DNA of 64,000 bases from Eretmocerus hayati (taxonomy: Eukaryota; Arthropoda; Insecta; Hymenoptera; Aphelinidae), in NCBI GenBank assembly GCA_029851415.1, contig CM056742.1, positions 89,766,748 to 89,830,747 of the forward strand, read 5' to 3'. The first letter of the stretch is position 1; each line of letters begins with the position of its first letter. This document shows, piece by piece, positions 12,290 to 23,420 of the stretch. Below the pieces are notes generated by a model. It saw nothing but the letters and a program-made list of their open reading frames with translations, did no database searches and had not been told where the DNA came from. A program made the position numbers and the translations under genes.

Positions 12290-12520
12290 GTTACGCCCTT
12301 TTAACATCTTATCATCGCAATTATGCCCTTTCAACATTCCATCATTGCACTTACGCCTTTTCATTTTGAAGATGAAAGGGCGTAATGGCGGTTACGCCCT
12401 TTTATCTGCCTGACGGTTTTTTGGGTCTTACGAAAAACGGATCTCGGGGGGTGGTGAACCCTGGTATAGGGGCTCAAAAAAGCGATGTCCAGAAAAGGGC
12501 ATAATGGCGGTTACGCCATT
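12290..12520. repeat. Degenerate ~30-bp repeats with ACGCCCTTTT core
   Basis: Three units of about 30 bp (12292-12365) repeat TTACGCCCTTTT-like cores separated by ATCATCGCA or ATCATTGCA. Inverted versions (AAAGGGCGTAATGGCGG and AAAAGGGCATAATGGCGG) follow at about 12377 and 12494. The cluster looks like a decayed element or a hairpin-forming repeat. Confidence 0.6.
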
Positions 12521-12759
12521 CTTCCACCCAACCCCTCAATTGCTCTTTGAAAAATTAGAATCAGTTGATACATCACAATGCTATAAACAGAATACGGCGG
12601 TAAAGTCTTCATTTTGAATGTTTCGAGAATAAGAAAAAAATAGAGCTACAGGTAGCAGAAAGAAACTTTTGGACATATAAACTGGGTGATATATCCCAAC
12701 TGTGTAATATTTTATTTTGACTTTTCATACTGCAGTCAAAATATAAAGTTTCTTTTGCG

Positions 12760-13973
12760 ATGGCCACTACCGCGATGGACGATCTAAATCCAAATGAGAG
12801 TAATTTTTTATCGAATCTGGAAACAACAAGTTGTTATGATTTTTGAGCTAGAGAGTTTTCGCGGACAAGATCAAATTGAGCCAGGTGATCGAAGTTTCCG
12901 ATGCTTTTATCCCAAATTTGAATTTTGCTCAAGAGCCAGCTGATAATTATGAGTATATAATTTTCTATAGTTCGATGGTTCCGAGTGAGATCATTTTCGC
13001 TGTATGAGACTGAGTATGTAAAACTTGATTTTCGAAAAACTTCGATTTCTCTCAGGAATGGACTCAAGAAATCTGCGCGGTGGCCGGTGGATGTGTGGAT
13101 GATTTTGGAAGAGTGCCACTTGATTTGGATATATGGATCAAACGGAGCTCATTTCCTCCAAATTTCCCAAAACTGGAAAGTACCATCAGTGGCTTTTCAG
13201 TGAAGATGATTTCATGGGAATCACTACGGTCAAATAAATATATCGATGACATTGTCGTTAACGCATATTTAAGACTAGTATGCAGTCACGCTCAATCAGA
13301 GCTTAATGTAGATATATTACCGTTAGATGTACACCTTGTACACAATATTATATTTTATAATAAGCTGGGAGGATACATGGAGTTGATGGAGAAAATTGAT
13401 TTGAAGAGCTATAAGATTATACTCTTTCCAATAAATGATGGCAATGAGCATTGGACATTGCTCGTAGCAATGCCCAACCTGAAGCTCATCATTTATCTTG
13501 ACTCAAAACATGGCGAAATAGACTCGAATTTTGTCAACCGAATATGCTCCTTTTTACAAGTTCACTGGCAACCAGAGAAGAGAATCAACTTCAAGAAGTG
13601 GATATTATTTACTCCTAAGGATATACCGACTCAATTTAGGAGAAAAGGCACAATCATGACGATGACCATGAATTGTGGCCCTCATCTTCTTGCTTGGTCA
13701 CACAATATATGTTGTGGGAAATCCATCATTTTTGATGACAAGCATATGGATTCCGTTCGCCGGAGAGTGGCTGAAATCTTATTAACCCATGATGGTTTCC
13801 AAAACCAAAAATTATCAGATAGACCGATGGAAGCGAGATGGTTGAGGAACCACCGAGATAAGAGTGATATCGAGTTGCCAAAAAAGGAAGTGCACTTGAA
13901 AGAACAGACAAGCATTCCTATCCTTGGTTATTCAAGTACTTACGAATTGTGCGCATCATTGCATAAGCTGTGA
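12760..13973 (+). CDS. Ulp1-like C48 cysteine protease, transposon-associated type
   Basis: The main exon runs from an acceptor (TCTCTCAG) at 13056 to the stop at 13971-13973, about 305 codons. It has the C48 order: an early ISWESLRSNKYIDDIVVNAY motif (Trp-containing, as in Ulp1 entry motifs), catalytic His in NEHWTLLV, Asp in IIYLDSKHG, a Gln in IPTQF likely forming the oxyanion hole, and the nucleophile Cys in MNCGPHLLAWS, where the usual DCG is NCG. This family removes SUMO-like modifiers; many such genes are carried by MULE or other transposons. A short upstream exon from ATG 12760 is possible, but its candidate donor at 12830 is weak and its phase does not match; the exon at 9198-9527 matches phase better. 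The triad seems intact, so activity is plausible. Confidence 0.75.
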
Positions 13974-13980
13974 AGTAGGT

Positions 13981-14355
13981 CACGGTGAGTTATTTAGGCG
14001 AAAAATGTCAAGTTGCGTGCACGTGGGTTTTGCCTGTGGGGTATCTTTCGGGGTCATTAGTAGAACATTTTTCAACAAGAATCAAAAAATCGGTGAGGGT
14101 TTTCGAACTAAAGTCGATTTTTCGATTTTTTAGCCATTTTCTCAAAACAGTGGATTGCCTTTATGCTCACTCCCGTAAAACGTTTTGAAATCGACTATTC
14201 AAAATGATCAAAGTACCCATATCCGACGTATAAAAACCCGATCTTTCGAAATCTGAGGTACAAATGAGGCCCAGATATGATCTAAATAATTTGGAAAAAC
14301 AGGCAAAACCCACGTACACGCAACTCGACCTTTTCCTCCTAAATGAATTACCGTG
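13981..14355. mobile_element. Foldback MITE, 4-bp TSD AGGT
   Basis: The ends CACGGTGAGTTATTTAGG and (minus strand) CACGGTAATTCATTTAGG are inverted repeats extending about 60 bp inward. AGGT flanks both sides (13977-13980 and 14356-14359). The CACGGT ends and 4-bp duplication match the 3064-3806 element type. It sits 3 bp beyond the protease stop codon, so it may supply the 3' untranslated region. Confidence 0.8.
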
Positions 14356-14359
14356 AGGT

Positions 14360-15600
14360 ATTCTCAGATAAAATGCATTTTCTTACGTGAGAGCTTGTTG
14401 AGAGTTGTTATCAATTTCATTATAATCATCTAGGTCCATGGAAACCATCGAGAGCGTTGATGAATCACAAGATTTCAACACTCAGCAATAGAATATTGGG
14501 TCTGTAATGTCCACTTTTGAAAGACATGATTATCTTGTATATTTTGTGTAGTTTTACAGATTTTTCCATGTTCAAAATTGAAGATGTTGCGATGTAAAAA
14601 GTAGCAGGAGTATGATCCCATGAATCCTGAATTCTTGACTTATCCGAAATTCTTATTTTGTATCCAAATCTGATGAGTATGTACATAGTTCAGCGTAATC
14701 GAGATAATCGCCAATGTCGAGGCAATGCTTTGATCTCTTACTGAGCATGATATTAAGTATTTATGAATTGAGATTGATGCGATAAATAAAGATGATGTTC
14801 AATACGAATTATATACTTTCAGAATGGACTACTTGTGTATATACTTTCGGCATGTACCTCTGATCACGCCTTCAACACCGAAGAGTTTGAATTCTCTTTA
14901 TGTCAAATAGACCTAATTCACTGAAATTTATCCCAGCAATTTTTCTATAATCATCAGTTATTATAGTTATTATTAAGAGAGTTCAACAACTTCCATACGA
15001 CATCTTTCTTGATAAGTTTACCATTTCTCCTGCTCCAAATATTCAGGCAGGGGAGTCTCATCCCGAGCCAGTTTTCCCGTTTCAAAGTAGTTGGAAGATT
15101 TTGGATAGCTATATTCCTCTATTGTGATACAACTGGATCTACATTATTTTCATTGTCATTAGATTCAAGGAAAATTTAGTCTGGGGCTACCCAGATTTAT
15201 TATTCCGTCGGGTAAAACTCTATATGAAATTCACGAACTAGCGTTGAGAACTTGTATATTTTTGAAAGCTCAAAGATCACCATTCCGATGAATGTCCGAT
15301 GACTCGGTAAAATTCTCACAACTTAGGTATTTAAATATTCTCCTATGACTCATTACTTCCAAGTATAAAAACCGTCACGGGACAATATTGATTGCCTCCA
15401 CGGTGTCCTTGAACCAAATTTAAATGAGTCGGAAGACCACCTCGCCAAATCTTTTCTTAAATGGTTGTTCAGGGCTCAAATAACATCTTCCAACTGTTTT
15501 TAAAATCGCCTACGTTAGAATTTTCAAATAAATCAACTTTCATGATTTTTTTCTGAAGAAATCGTCAAAAAACGACTTTGACGCGCTTGTGTGATGATAA
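14360..15600. other. No gene recognised
   Basis: AT-rich, no domain, no terminal inverted repeats and no strong splice-bounded open exon seen. Confidence 0.4.
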
Positions 15601-15612
15601 ACGCTTGGTTAT

Positions 15613-15932
15613 ATGCTTCAAATTTCACAAATATTTCGTCAGAAAGTGCAGATGGTTCATGACACTCTATCCCAAACGATTCGCAATGTAATACGTAGAG
15701 GAAGAGATAGGCTTCGTGAGTTGTGGCTAATGCTTGGGTATGTAGAGAGTCAGATGGCGAATATAGACAGGTCCACATATCTATATTGGGAAATTTTTCA
15801 TCTGCTCACGGCTCTGTCTTCTTCTTATTCACATTATTGTCCTAATAATATGTACACAATGCCTTGGACTCTCGACAAGGTCCTCATCGCGCAACAAAAG
15901 CTCTCACTTCAGTTCTGGAGAGCTTGCAGGTA
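15613..15932 (+). CDS. Possible exon, unknown product
   Basis: Open frame of about 107 codons ending at a potential donor (CAG|GTATAT) near 15933. The peptide looks protein-like rather than random: an Arg-rich helix (RNVIRRGRDRLRELWLML) followed by aromatic-rich sequence with a Cys near SHYCPNN. No family is recognised and the 5' boundary is unknown. It may belong with the exon at 15976-16163. Confidence 0.3.
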
Positions 15933-15975
15933 TATCAAACCTGCTCCACATCTCGCATTTGAGTGGAGGGGGTAG

Positions 15976-16163
15976 CTCTATCGTAGTTCTGAGGTGCCAT
16001 GTGCTTGCTTTCATGGAGAGAATCGACTCAAATTTTGGGTATTGTGCATGAAAAAGGAGGTGGGAGTGCAGGAGCTGAAAAGAGACATGGAAGACTGCTT
16101 CAAAAATGTTCAGCAATTTACGTGCAGGATGATGAACTACCTTAATCTATATGTCAGACCTAG
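15976..16163 (+). CDS. Possible exon, unknown product
   Basis: Bounded by an acceptor-like GGGGGTAG and a strong donor AG|GTAAGT at 16164. The 188-bp frame is open with a phase-2 end. It encodes several Cys (VPCACFHGEN, WVLCMKKEV, MEDCFKNVQQFTCRMM) and a helical stretch. I do not recognise it. Confidence 0.35.
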
Positions 16164-16219
16164 GTAAGTCAGATAGGGGAATAAATGTTGAGCTGAGAGT
16201 TGGGATTAAAGAGATTGTA

Positions 16220-16410
16220 GATATTTTTCAAAGGTATGAAAATCATCGCAGTTTTGCAACATCATTTGCGCCGAGAAAGAGCTTTTTACATTTCCTTTAA
16301 GGCCCCGGAGACTCGATTCTACCCGATTTTCCACGATTCTCGACCTACATCCATCACAAGTGATTCGAAAATTGAGATTGGAATCGGGGTTCCGCTTGTT
16401 CTGCAATAAC
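16220..16410. repeat. Isolated diverged monomer of the ~175-bp repeat
   Basis: Carries GGAATCGGGGTTCCGC and TTCTGCAATAA in the spacing of the repeat that fills the arms of the foldback elements. It lies outside any element, about 140 bp left of the first one. Confidence 0.55.
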
Positions 16411-16651
16411 GTGAATTATTTCGATGTCTAGTGATGGCAGTTTCCTTCGCGAGGGGCTGCATTTAATCCATATTTTACAAGAATATTTCTTCGTTCGTCC
16501 TTTTGAAGCTCTTAAATTAGTAATCAAGTGTTTTTCTAAGAACCGCGACGCACACTATTGAAAAAAAGGCCACGGGACAATATCAATTGCCCCGTGAAAA
16601 CGGGCGATTTTTGGACTTTGCAAGAGGTCATTTTGTACGTTTTTACATCTA

Positions 16652-16803
16652 GGCCCGGATTTATAGTCGTAATCCGGAGTCCGGATAAGCTAATCCGAGG
16701 TGCCACAATCGGTGCGGCGAGTACGCGAATCTATTAGGACTGGCGATTGTAGCGCCTCGGATTAGCTTGTCCGGACTCCGGATTACAACTATAAATTCGA
16801 GCC
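16652..16803. mobile_element. Harbinger-like MITE, TSD CTA, nested in foldback 1
   Basis: The ends GGCCCGGATTTATAG and (minus strand) GGCTCGAATTTATAG bound a near-palindrome with AATCCGGAGTCCGGA on both arms. CTA flanks both ends (16649-16651, 16804-16806). Other foldback copies show the empty site as CATCTAGTTTCTGAA. A 3-bp duplication fits PIF/Harbinger. Confidence 0.8.
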
Positions 16804-17219
16804 CTAGTTTCTGAATCTTTTTCCCTCGAGATGCCTCAGAGTGGTCTGTGAGGGTGGCATCCTCCAGGACGAAAAAATGTGCAAAAAGCCGACCAAAAAA
16901 GTGGTTTTACTCGAAGGGGATGCATTTTGAGCTGAAAGTGAAGATGACCAGAATTGTAGATTTTTGTCCAACGAATCGAAAACCATTGCCAGTATTTCAG
17001 GAATTTACATTTTGGGGGGGGGGGTTTGGTCGTTGATGGAGGATTTTGGGGGATTTTGGGGGGGTTTTTGGACACTCACGAAAAATCTGACCACGGCAAT
17101 CAAAAGAACGAAAAATTTTACATCGAAATATGTGTTTTTAAAAATTTTTAGATTTTTGTGAAATTATTCCCAGCGGGACATACAGATTCAGACCACATTT
17201 GACCCATTCAGTCAAGACT

Positions 17220-20200
17220 GAGCCAAAAATCATGATTTAAATCGAGGGTTCTGCGAGTTCTGCAAAGATGAGAATCATGTGAGTGTATTGTAGTGTCAAC
17301 TACCTACAATTTGCGCCCAAGAAGGGCCCTGCACATTGCCGCCAAGGACTGGGAGAACCGATTTTAGACGGGCCTCTACGATTTTTCACCTACAGTAGGT
17401 TCCGCTTAATGTGATCACATCGGGCCGAGAAAATTTGATTCCAATAAGCGAGCGATTCTTATACCCGGAAAATTATTGTATTATATTCTACAATACAGAG
17501 GCGAATCGGGACCAGCAATCCTGATCACATTAACCGATTGATTCTATTATCCGTGATCACATTAAGCGGAACCTACTGTATTTTCATCACAAGATCGAGA
17601 TTTGAATCTGGGTTCCGCGAGTTCTGCAATAATGAAAGTCATTTGAGTGTATTGTGGTGTCAATTACCTACAATTTGCGCCCAAGTAGAGCTCTGTACAT
17701 TGCCGCCAAGGCCCAGGAGGGCCGATATTGTGATCAACGAATTCCATCACGAGATTCATCACAAGATCGAGATTTGAATCTGGGTTCCGCGAGTTCTGCA
17801 ATTACAAAAGTCATTCGAGTGTATTGCGGTGTCAATTCTCTACAATTTGCGTCCAAGCAGAGCTCTGTACATTGCCGCCAAGGCCCAGGAAGGCCGATAT
17901 TGTGATTAACGAATTCCATCACAAGATTCATCACGGTTCTTTCACTATATTGATCACGAGTAGTCCGAAAATCTCTATCTGAATCTGAGTCTCGCGAGTT
18001 CTGCAATAATGAAGGTTGTTCAAGTGTGTTTCCGTGTCAATTACCCGTCATTTGCACCCAAATAGAGCTCCATACATTGCCGCGAAGGCCCAGGATAACC
18101 GAAACCCCAAGATTTATCACGATTCTTCACCTACATGGATCACGAGTAGGTTAACAATCTCGATTTGGATCTAGATTTTGTTAGTTCTGCAGTAAAGAAA
18201 ATTGTTCGAGTGTACTGTAGTGTCAATGACCGACGATTTGCGCCCAAGCAGAGCCCTGTATATTGCCGCCAAGGACTAGGGGACTCGATTTGAGCCGAGC
18301 CTCTACGATTTTTTACATATATTCATCACAAGATCGAGATTTGAATCTGGGTTCCGCGAGTTCTGCAATAACAGAAGTCATTTGAGTATATTGTGGTGTA
18401 AATTACCTACAATTTGCGCCCAAACAGAGCTCTGTACATTGCCGCCAAGGCCCAGGAGACTCGATTTCAGCCGGGCCTCTGCGCTTTTTCACCTATATTC
18501 ACCACAAGATCGAGTTTGAATCTAGACTCTGTGAGTTCTGCAATAAAGAGAATCGTTTGAGTGTACTGCGGTGTCAATTACCTCCAATTTGCGCCTGAGC
18601 AGAACTCTGTACATTGCCGCCATGGCCCAGGAGGACCGATATTGTGATCAACGAATTCCATCACAAGATTCATCACGATTCTTTCACTATATTGATCACG
18701 AGTAGTCCGAAAATCTCTATCTGAATCTGAGTCTCGCGAGTTCTGCAATAATGAAGGTTGTTCAAGTGTGTTTCCGTGTCAATTACCCGTCATTTGCACC
18801 CAAATAGAGCTCCATACATTGCCGCGAAGGCCCAGGATAACCGAAACCCCAAGATTTATCACGATTCTTCACCTACATGGATCACGAGTAGGTTAACAAT
18901 CTCGATTTGGATCTAGATTTTGTTAGTTCTGCAGTAAAGAAAATTGTTTGAGTGTACTGTAGTGTCAATGACCGACGATTTGCGCCCAAGCAGAGCCCTG
19001 TATATTGCCGCCAAGGACTAGGGGACTCGATTTGAGCCGAGCCTCTACGATTTTTTACATATATTCATCACAAGATCGAGATTTGAATCTGGGTTCCGCG
19101 AGTTCTGCAATAACAGAAGTCATTTGAGTGTATTGTGGTGTAAATGACCTACAATTTGCGCCCAAGGAGAGCTCTGTACATTGCCGCCAAGGCCCAGGAG
19201 ACTCGATTTCAGCCGGGCCTCTGCGCTTTTTCACCTATATTCACCACAAGATCGAGTTTGAATCGAGACTCTGTGAGTTCTGCAATAAAGAGAATCGTTT
19301 GAGTGTACTGCGGTGTCAATTACCTCCAATTTGCGCCTGAGCAGAACTCTGTACATTGCCGCCATGGCCCAGGAGGACCGATATTGTGATCAACGAATTC
19401 CATCACAAGATTCATCACGATTCTTTCACTATATTGATCACGAGTAGGCCGAAAATCTCTATCTGAATCTGAGTTTCGCGAGTTCTGCAATAATGACAGT
19501 TGTTCAAGTGTGTTTCCGTGTCAATTACCCGTCATTTGCGCCCAAATAGAGCTCCATAGATTGCCGCGAAGGCCCAGGATAACCGAAACCCCAAGATTCA
19601 TCACGATTCTTCACCTACATGGATCACGAGTAGGTTAACAGTCTCGATTTGGATCTAGATTTTGTTAGTTCTGCAGTAAAGAAAATTGTTTGAGTGTACT
19701 GTAGTGTCAATGACCGACGATTTGCGCCCGAGCAGAGCCCTGTATATTGCCGCCAAGGACTAGGAGACTCGATTTGAGCCGAGCCTCTACGATTTTTTAC
19801 CAATATTCATCACAAGATCGAGATTTGAATCTGGGTTCCGCGAGTTCTGCAATAACAGAAGTCATTTGAGTATATTGTGGTGTAAATTACCTACAATTTG
19901 CGCCCAAACAGAGCTCTGTACATTGCCGCCAAGGCCCAGGAGACTCGATTTCAGCCGGGCCTCTGCGCTTTTTCACCTATATTCACCACAAGATCGAGAT
20001 TTGAATCTAGACTCTGTGAGTTCTGCAATAAAGAGAATCGTTTGAGTGTACTGCGGTGCCAATTACCTCCAATTTGCGCCTGAGCAGAACTCTGTACATT
20101 GCCGCCAAGGCCCAGGAAGGCCGATATTGTGATCAACGAATTGCATCACAAGAATCATCACGATTCTTTCACTATATTGACCACGAGTAGGCCGAAAATC

Positions 20201-20345
20201 TCTATCTGAATCTGAGTTTCGCGAGTTCTGCAATAATGACAGTTGTTTAAGTGTATTTCTGTCCCAATTACCCGTCATTTGCGCCTAAATAGAGCTCTAT
20301 ACATTCCCGCGAAGGCCCAGGAGAACCGATACCCTTAGATTCATC
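17220..20345. repeat. ~175-bp tandem array, left arm of foldback 1, with 743-bp higher-order repeat
   Basis: Monomers share TTCCGCGAGTTCTGCAATA, CAATTTGCGCCCAAGCAG and ACATTGCCGCCAAGG. From about 17940 to 20150 a block of four monomers repeats almost identically with offsets of 743 bp (for example the phrase CTATATTGATCACGAGTAG near 17946, 18689 and 19432). Many short open frames arise in this array because the repeat has few stops; they are not genes. Confidence 0.85.
17393..17577. mobile_element. Pogo/Tigger-like MITE, TSD TA, nested in foldback 1
   Basis: The inverted ends CAGTAGGTTCCGCTTAATGT and the exact complement are flanked by TA (17391-17392, 17578-17579). It interrupts a 175-bp repeat monomer in its CACCTA|TATTCATCAC-type region, and neighbouring monomers show the unoccupied sequence. 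Confidence 0.85.
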
Positions 20346-20737
20346 ACGTATCTTCTCCTACATTGATCACGCGTCAGTGAACAATCCTTATCTGAATCTT
20401 GGTTCCATAAGTTCTGCAAAGATTAGAGTTGTTTGAATGTATTGTTGTGTTAAATACTTATCATTTGCCCCTGAATAGAGCTCTGGTTATTGCCGCCGAG
20501 AACCAGGGGACTCAATTTCACCCAACTTACACGATTCTCTATCTAATTACACTTTTCGAAATTGAATCGTCCTCTTTCATGAATCGACTATCAAATCCGT
20601 AAATCGGCATTCGGAGGACCAATTTTCATCTCTCTATTGGTGACCTCGGATTTGAGGCCATTTTCAATGAGAAATTATCGATCGGGGTTTGATTGTCAAG
20701 ATGTTAATCAAAGAAAAGATGCATTTGAATGGCATCG

Positions 20738-20812
20738 TGAAAAAAATGCCTCGACCTAGGATCGGACTGGGGGCCTCCTTCTCACCAGCTGAGCTGTCCA
20801 GGGCTCGGCAGA
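20738..20812 (-). repeat. tRNA-like sequence near the palindrome centre (copy 1, degenerate)
   Basis: On the minus strand it reads GAGCCCTGGACAGCTCAGCT..., followed by a B-box-like GTCCGATCCT. It is the inverted counterpart of the better copy at 20984-21057 and lacks part of the D-arm region. It is probably a relic of a tRNA-derived SINE. Confidence 0.5.
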
Positions 20813-20983
20813 TCTCTGTTTCGATGTCACTCTTATACACTCCAAATGCCGATTTACGGATTCAATATCATCGATTTATAAAAGAGGACGATTCAAAATC
20901 GAAACGTGTAATTTGAATTCCGCGCCGCGGGTGAAATAGTGGTGCCAATTTATAAAAGAGACATCGAGACAAAGAACTATCGA

Positions 20984-21057
20984 GCCCTGGAAAGCTCAGC
21001 TGGTAGAGTGTCTCTCCCGGTGAGAAGAAGACCCTGAGTTCGATCCTGTGTCCAGCC
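20984..21057 (+). repeat. tRNA-like sequence near the palindrome centre (copy 2)
   Basis: Contains an A-box-like AGCTCAGCTGGTAGAG and a B-box-like GAGTTCGATCC at tRNA spacing, with CTGG/CCAG able to pair at the ends. The anticodon and T stems are imperfect, so a functional tRNA is unlikely. It looks like the head of a tRNA-derived SINE captured in the foldback centre. Confidence 0.55.
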
Positions 21058-21289
21058 ATTGTTTCCACGATGTCTATCAGATGCATTTTTTCTTTGATTA
21101 ACATCTTGACGATCAAATCCCGATCGATAATTTTTCATCAAAAATGGCCCCAAATCCGAGGTCACCAATGGAGACATGAAAATTAGTCCTCCAAATGCCG
21201 ATTTACGAATTTAATATCATTGATTCATAAAAAAGGGCGATTCAATTTCGAAAAGTGTAATTAGATAGAGAATCGTGTAAGTTGGGTGA

Positions 21290-22000
21290 AATTGAGTCCC
21301 CTGGTTCTCGGCGGCAATAACCAGAGCTCTATTCAGGTGCAAATGATAAGTATTCAACACAACAATACATTCAAACAACTCTAATCTTTGCAGAACTTAT
21401 GGAACCAAGATTCAGATAAGGATTGTTCACTGACGCGTGATCAATGTAGGAGAAGATACGTGATGAATCTAAGGGTATCGGTTCTCCTGGGCCTTCGCGG
21501 GAATGTATAGAGCTCTATTTAGGCGCAAATGACGGGTAATTGAGACAGAAATACACTTAAACAACTGTCATTATTGCAGAACTCGCGAAACTCAGATTCA
21601 GATAGAGATTTTCGGCCTACTCGTGATCAAAATAGTGAAAGAATCGTGATGATTCTTGTGATGCAACTCGTTAATCACAATATCGGCCTTCCTGGGCCTT
21701 GGCGGCAATGTACAGAGTTCTGCTCAGGCGCAAATTGAAGAGAATTGACACCACAATACACTCGAATGACTTTTGTAATTGCAGAACTCGCGGAACCAAG
21801 ATTCAAATCTCGATCTTGTGATGAATATTGGTGAAAAATCGTAGAGGTTCGGCTAAAATCGAGTCTCCCAGTCCTTGGCGGCAATGTACAGGGCCCTGCT
21901 TGGGCGCAAATTGTAGGTAATTGACACCACAATACACTCAAACGATTCTCATTATTGCAGAACTCGCGGAACCTAGATTCAAATCATGATTTTTGGCTCA
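21290..22000. repeat. ~175-bp tandem array, right arm of foldback 1 (inverted)
   Basis: The same monomers as the left arm in reverse orientation (CTTGGCGGCAATGTACAG, TTATTGCAGAACTCGCG), about four copies. The right arm lacks the 743-bp amplification. Confidence 0.85.
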
Positions 22001-22446
22001 GTTTCGACTAAATAGGTAAAATGTGGTCAGAATCTGTATGTCCCGCTGGGAATAATTTCACAAAAATCTCGAAATCTCCCCCCCTCCAATCTCCCAAAAC
22101 CCCCCAAAAAACCCCAAAAGGACCAAAAACCCGCCAAAATGTGAACTTTCTGAAATACTGGCAATGGTTTTCGATTTGTCAGACAAAAATCTACAATTTT
22201 GGTTATCTCCACTTTCAGCTCAAAATGTATTTCCTTCAAGTAAAACCACTTTTTTGGTCGGCTTTTTGCACATTGTTTCGTTCTGGAGGATGCCACCCTC
22301 ACAGACCACTCTGAGGCATCTCGAGGGAAAAAGATTCAGAAACTAGGTGTAAAAACCTACAAAATGACCTGTTGCAAAGTCCAAAAGCCGCCCGTTTTCA
22401 CGGGGCAATTAATATTGTCCCGTGGCCTTTTTTCGTAATAGTGTGC

Positions 22447-22811
22447 GACGTTTTTGAGATATCCGCGATGGATCGAACGGAAAGACATACGTCCCACCCG
22501 CTATGGTGAAAATAACTCAAAAAGGGGTCCTCAAATCAGTATCTTTTATATAGGCAAATACTGTTTGATCGTCGTTTCACAGTCGTATTTGCTCCTACAA
22601 GCGCGTTAGATCTCAGCATACTCATATAGCTAATAAAATCACATCTGCATTGCTGTAGCAGAAAGATATAGCCAATGTTTTGATGAAAAAGAAGAACACG
22701 TGTCTTAATGACAACTTGACACAAGGTTATGAATTCTTCATCAAAACATCAGGGAAATCAATTCGAGCAGGTTTTTGATTCCTTTTTCACACATCCAATC
22801 AAAGAACTGGA
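22447..22811. other. No gene recognised
   Basis: Flank between foldback 1 and the first possible exon of the MULE-like locus. No repeat or RNA structure noticed. Confidence 0.4.
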
Positions 22812-22819
22812 TTGTTGAG

Positions 22820-22971
22820 ATCCGAAGGAAGAGATGAAAATTTATCAACCAGCGAAAGAAAATGTTCTATGATTGCATGTGAAACATCGAACGAAAAACA
22901 ACATCTCGTGTCATCAAAAAGGTTAGAAGTGGAAATTGCAACTTCATCAGAATTGTTCATAAGTAAGTTGA
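22820..22971 (+). CDS. Possible exon, Ser/Glu-rich, unknown
   Basis: Open stretch ending at a good donor, A|GTAAGT, near 22972. The peptide is Ser-, Glu- and Lys-rich (SEGRDENLSTSERKCS...). Its phase (1 at the end) does not join cleanly to the FAR1-like exon, so it may be unused or belong to an alternative transcript. Confidence 0.25.
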
Positions 22972-23420
22972 CTGTTGGGTCTTGTTTAAACGGACATCTG
23001 CGTATTCTTAAACTTCGTGTTTGCTGCATTATACAATTCCCATGATACTTTCACTGTCGTTATATCACCATTGATTCTGAAGAGTTGTATGCTAGCCGTG
23101 ATTCTTGCGACTGGAGAGTTTTAAATTGAGAACTTGTTTGAGCCATCACAAAGGTCACATATATTCTGACTGTTATTTTGAGTACTCATTGTTGACCAAA
23201 GGGACGTGAAAAATTGCATAGTCACCCCAATGAAAGCTCATAGAATTTTCGGCTGTCGCAATAAAAATAAACAAGTTATTCAATTTTCGAACAATTAAGA
23301 AGCAGAATTTTAACTTTAGTCCCATGAACAATTTTTCAATCTGATGATGTGCCTATTATCTGACAGCAGCAGAAATTATTTTGAGAATGATAATGACGTC
23401 ATGATATTTCACTGACCAGT

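Larger units (their letters stand above)
16550..22446. mobile_element. Foldback transposon 1 (5.9 kb), GCACACTATT ends
   Basis: The outer ends GCACACTATT...GGCCACGGGACAAT and the inverted partner ATTGTCCCGTGGCC...TAGTGTGC bound a very long inverted repeat. Each arm has, from the outside: a tip of about 100 bp, a segment of about 400 bp containing CCTCGAGATGCCTC-type sequence and a G-run tract, then tandem repeats of about 175 bp. The palindrome turns near 20905. GAC occurs just outside both ends (16547-16549, 22447-22449), a possible 3-bp target duplication. The left arm is longer because of extra repeat copies and two nested MITEs. No transposase is encoded. The architecture recalls FB/Galileo-type foldback elements. 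Confidence 0.85.

Noticed and set aside
17220..20345. CRISPR-like regular repeats
   Set aside because: Repeat units are ~175 bp, lack short spacers of constant length, and belong to an inverted transposon arm in a eukaryotic sequence.
17538..22000. Repeated open frames with Cys and Pro-rich peptides (for example LPTICAQ, CTLPPR)
   Set aside because: They are translations of the ~175-bp repeat monomers in foldback arms and recur in both orientations in all four elements.
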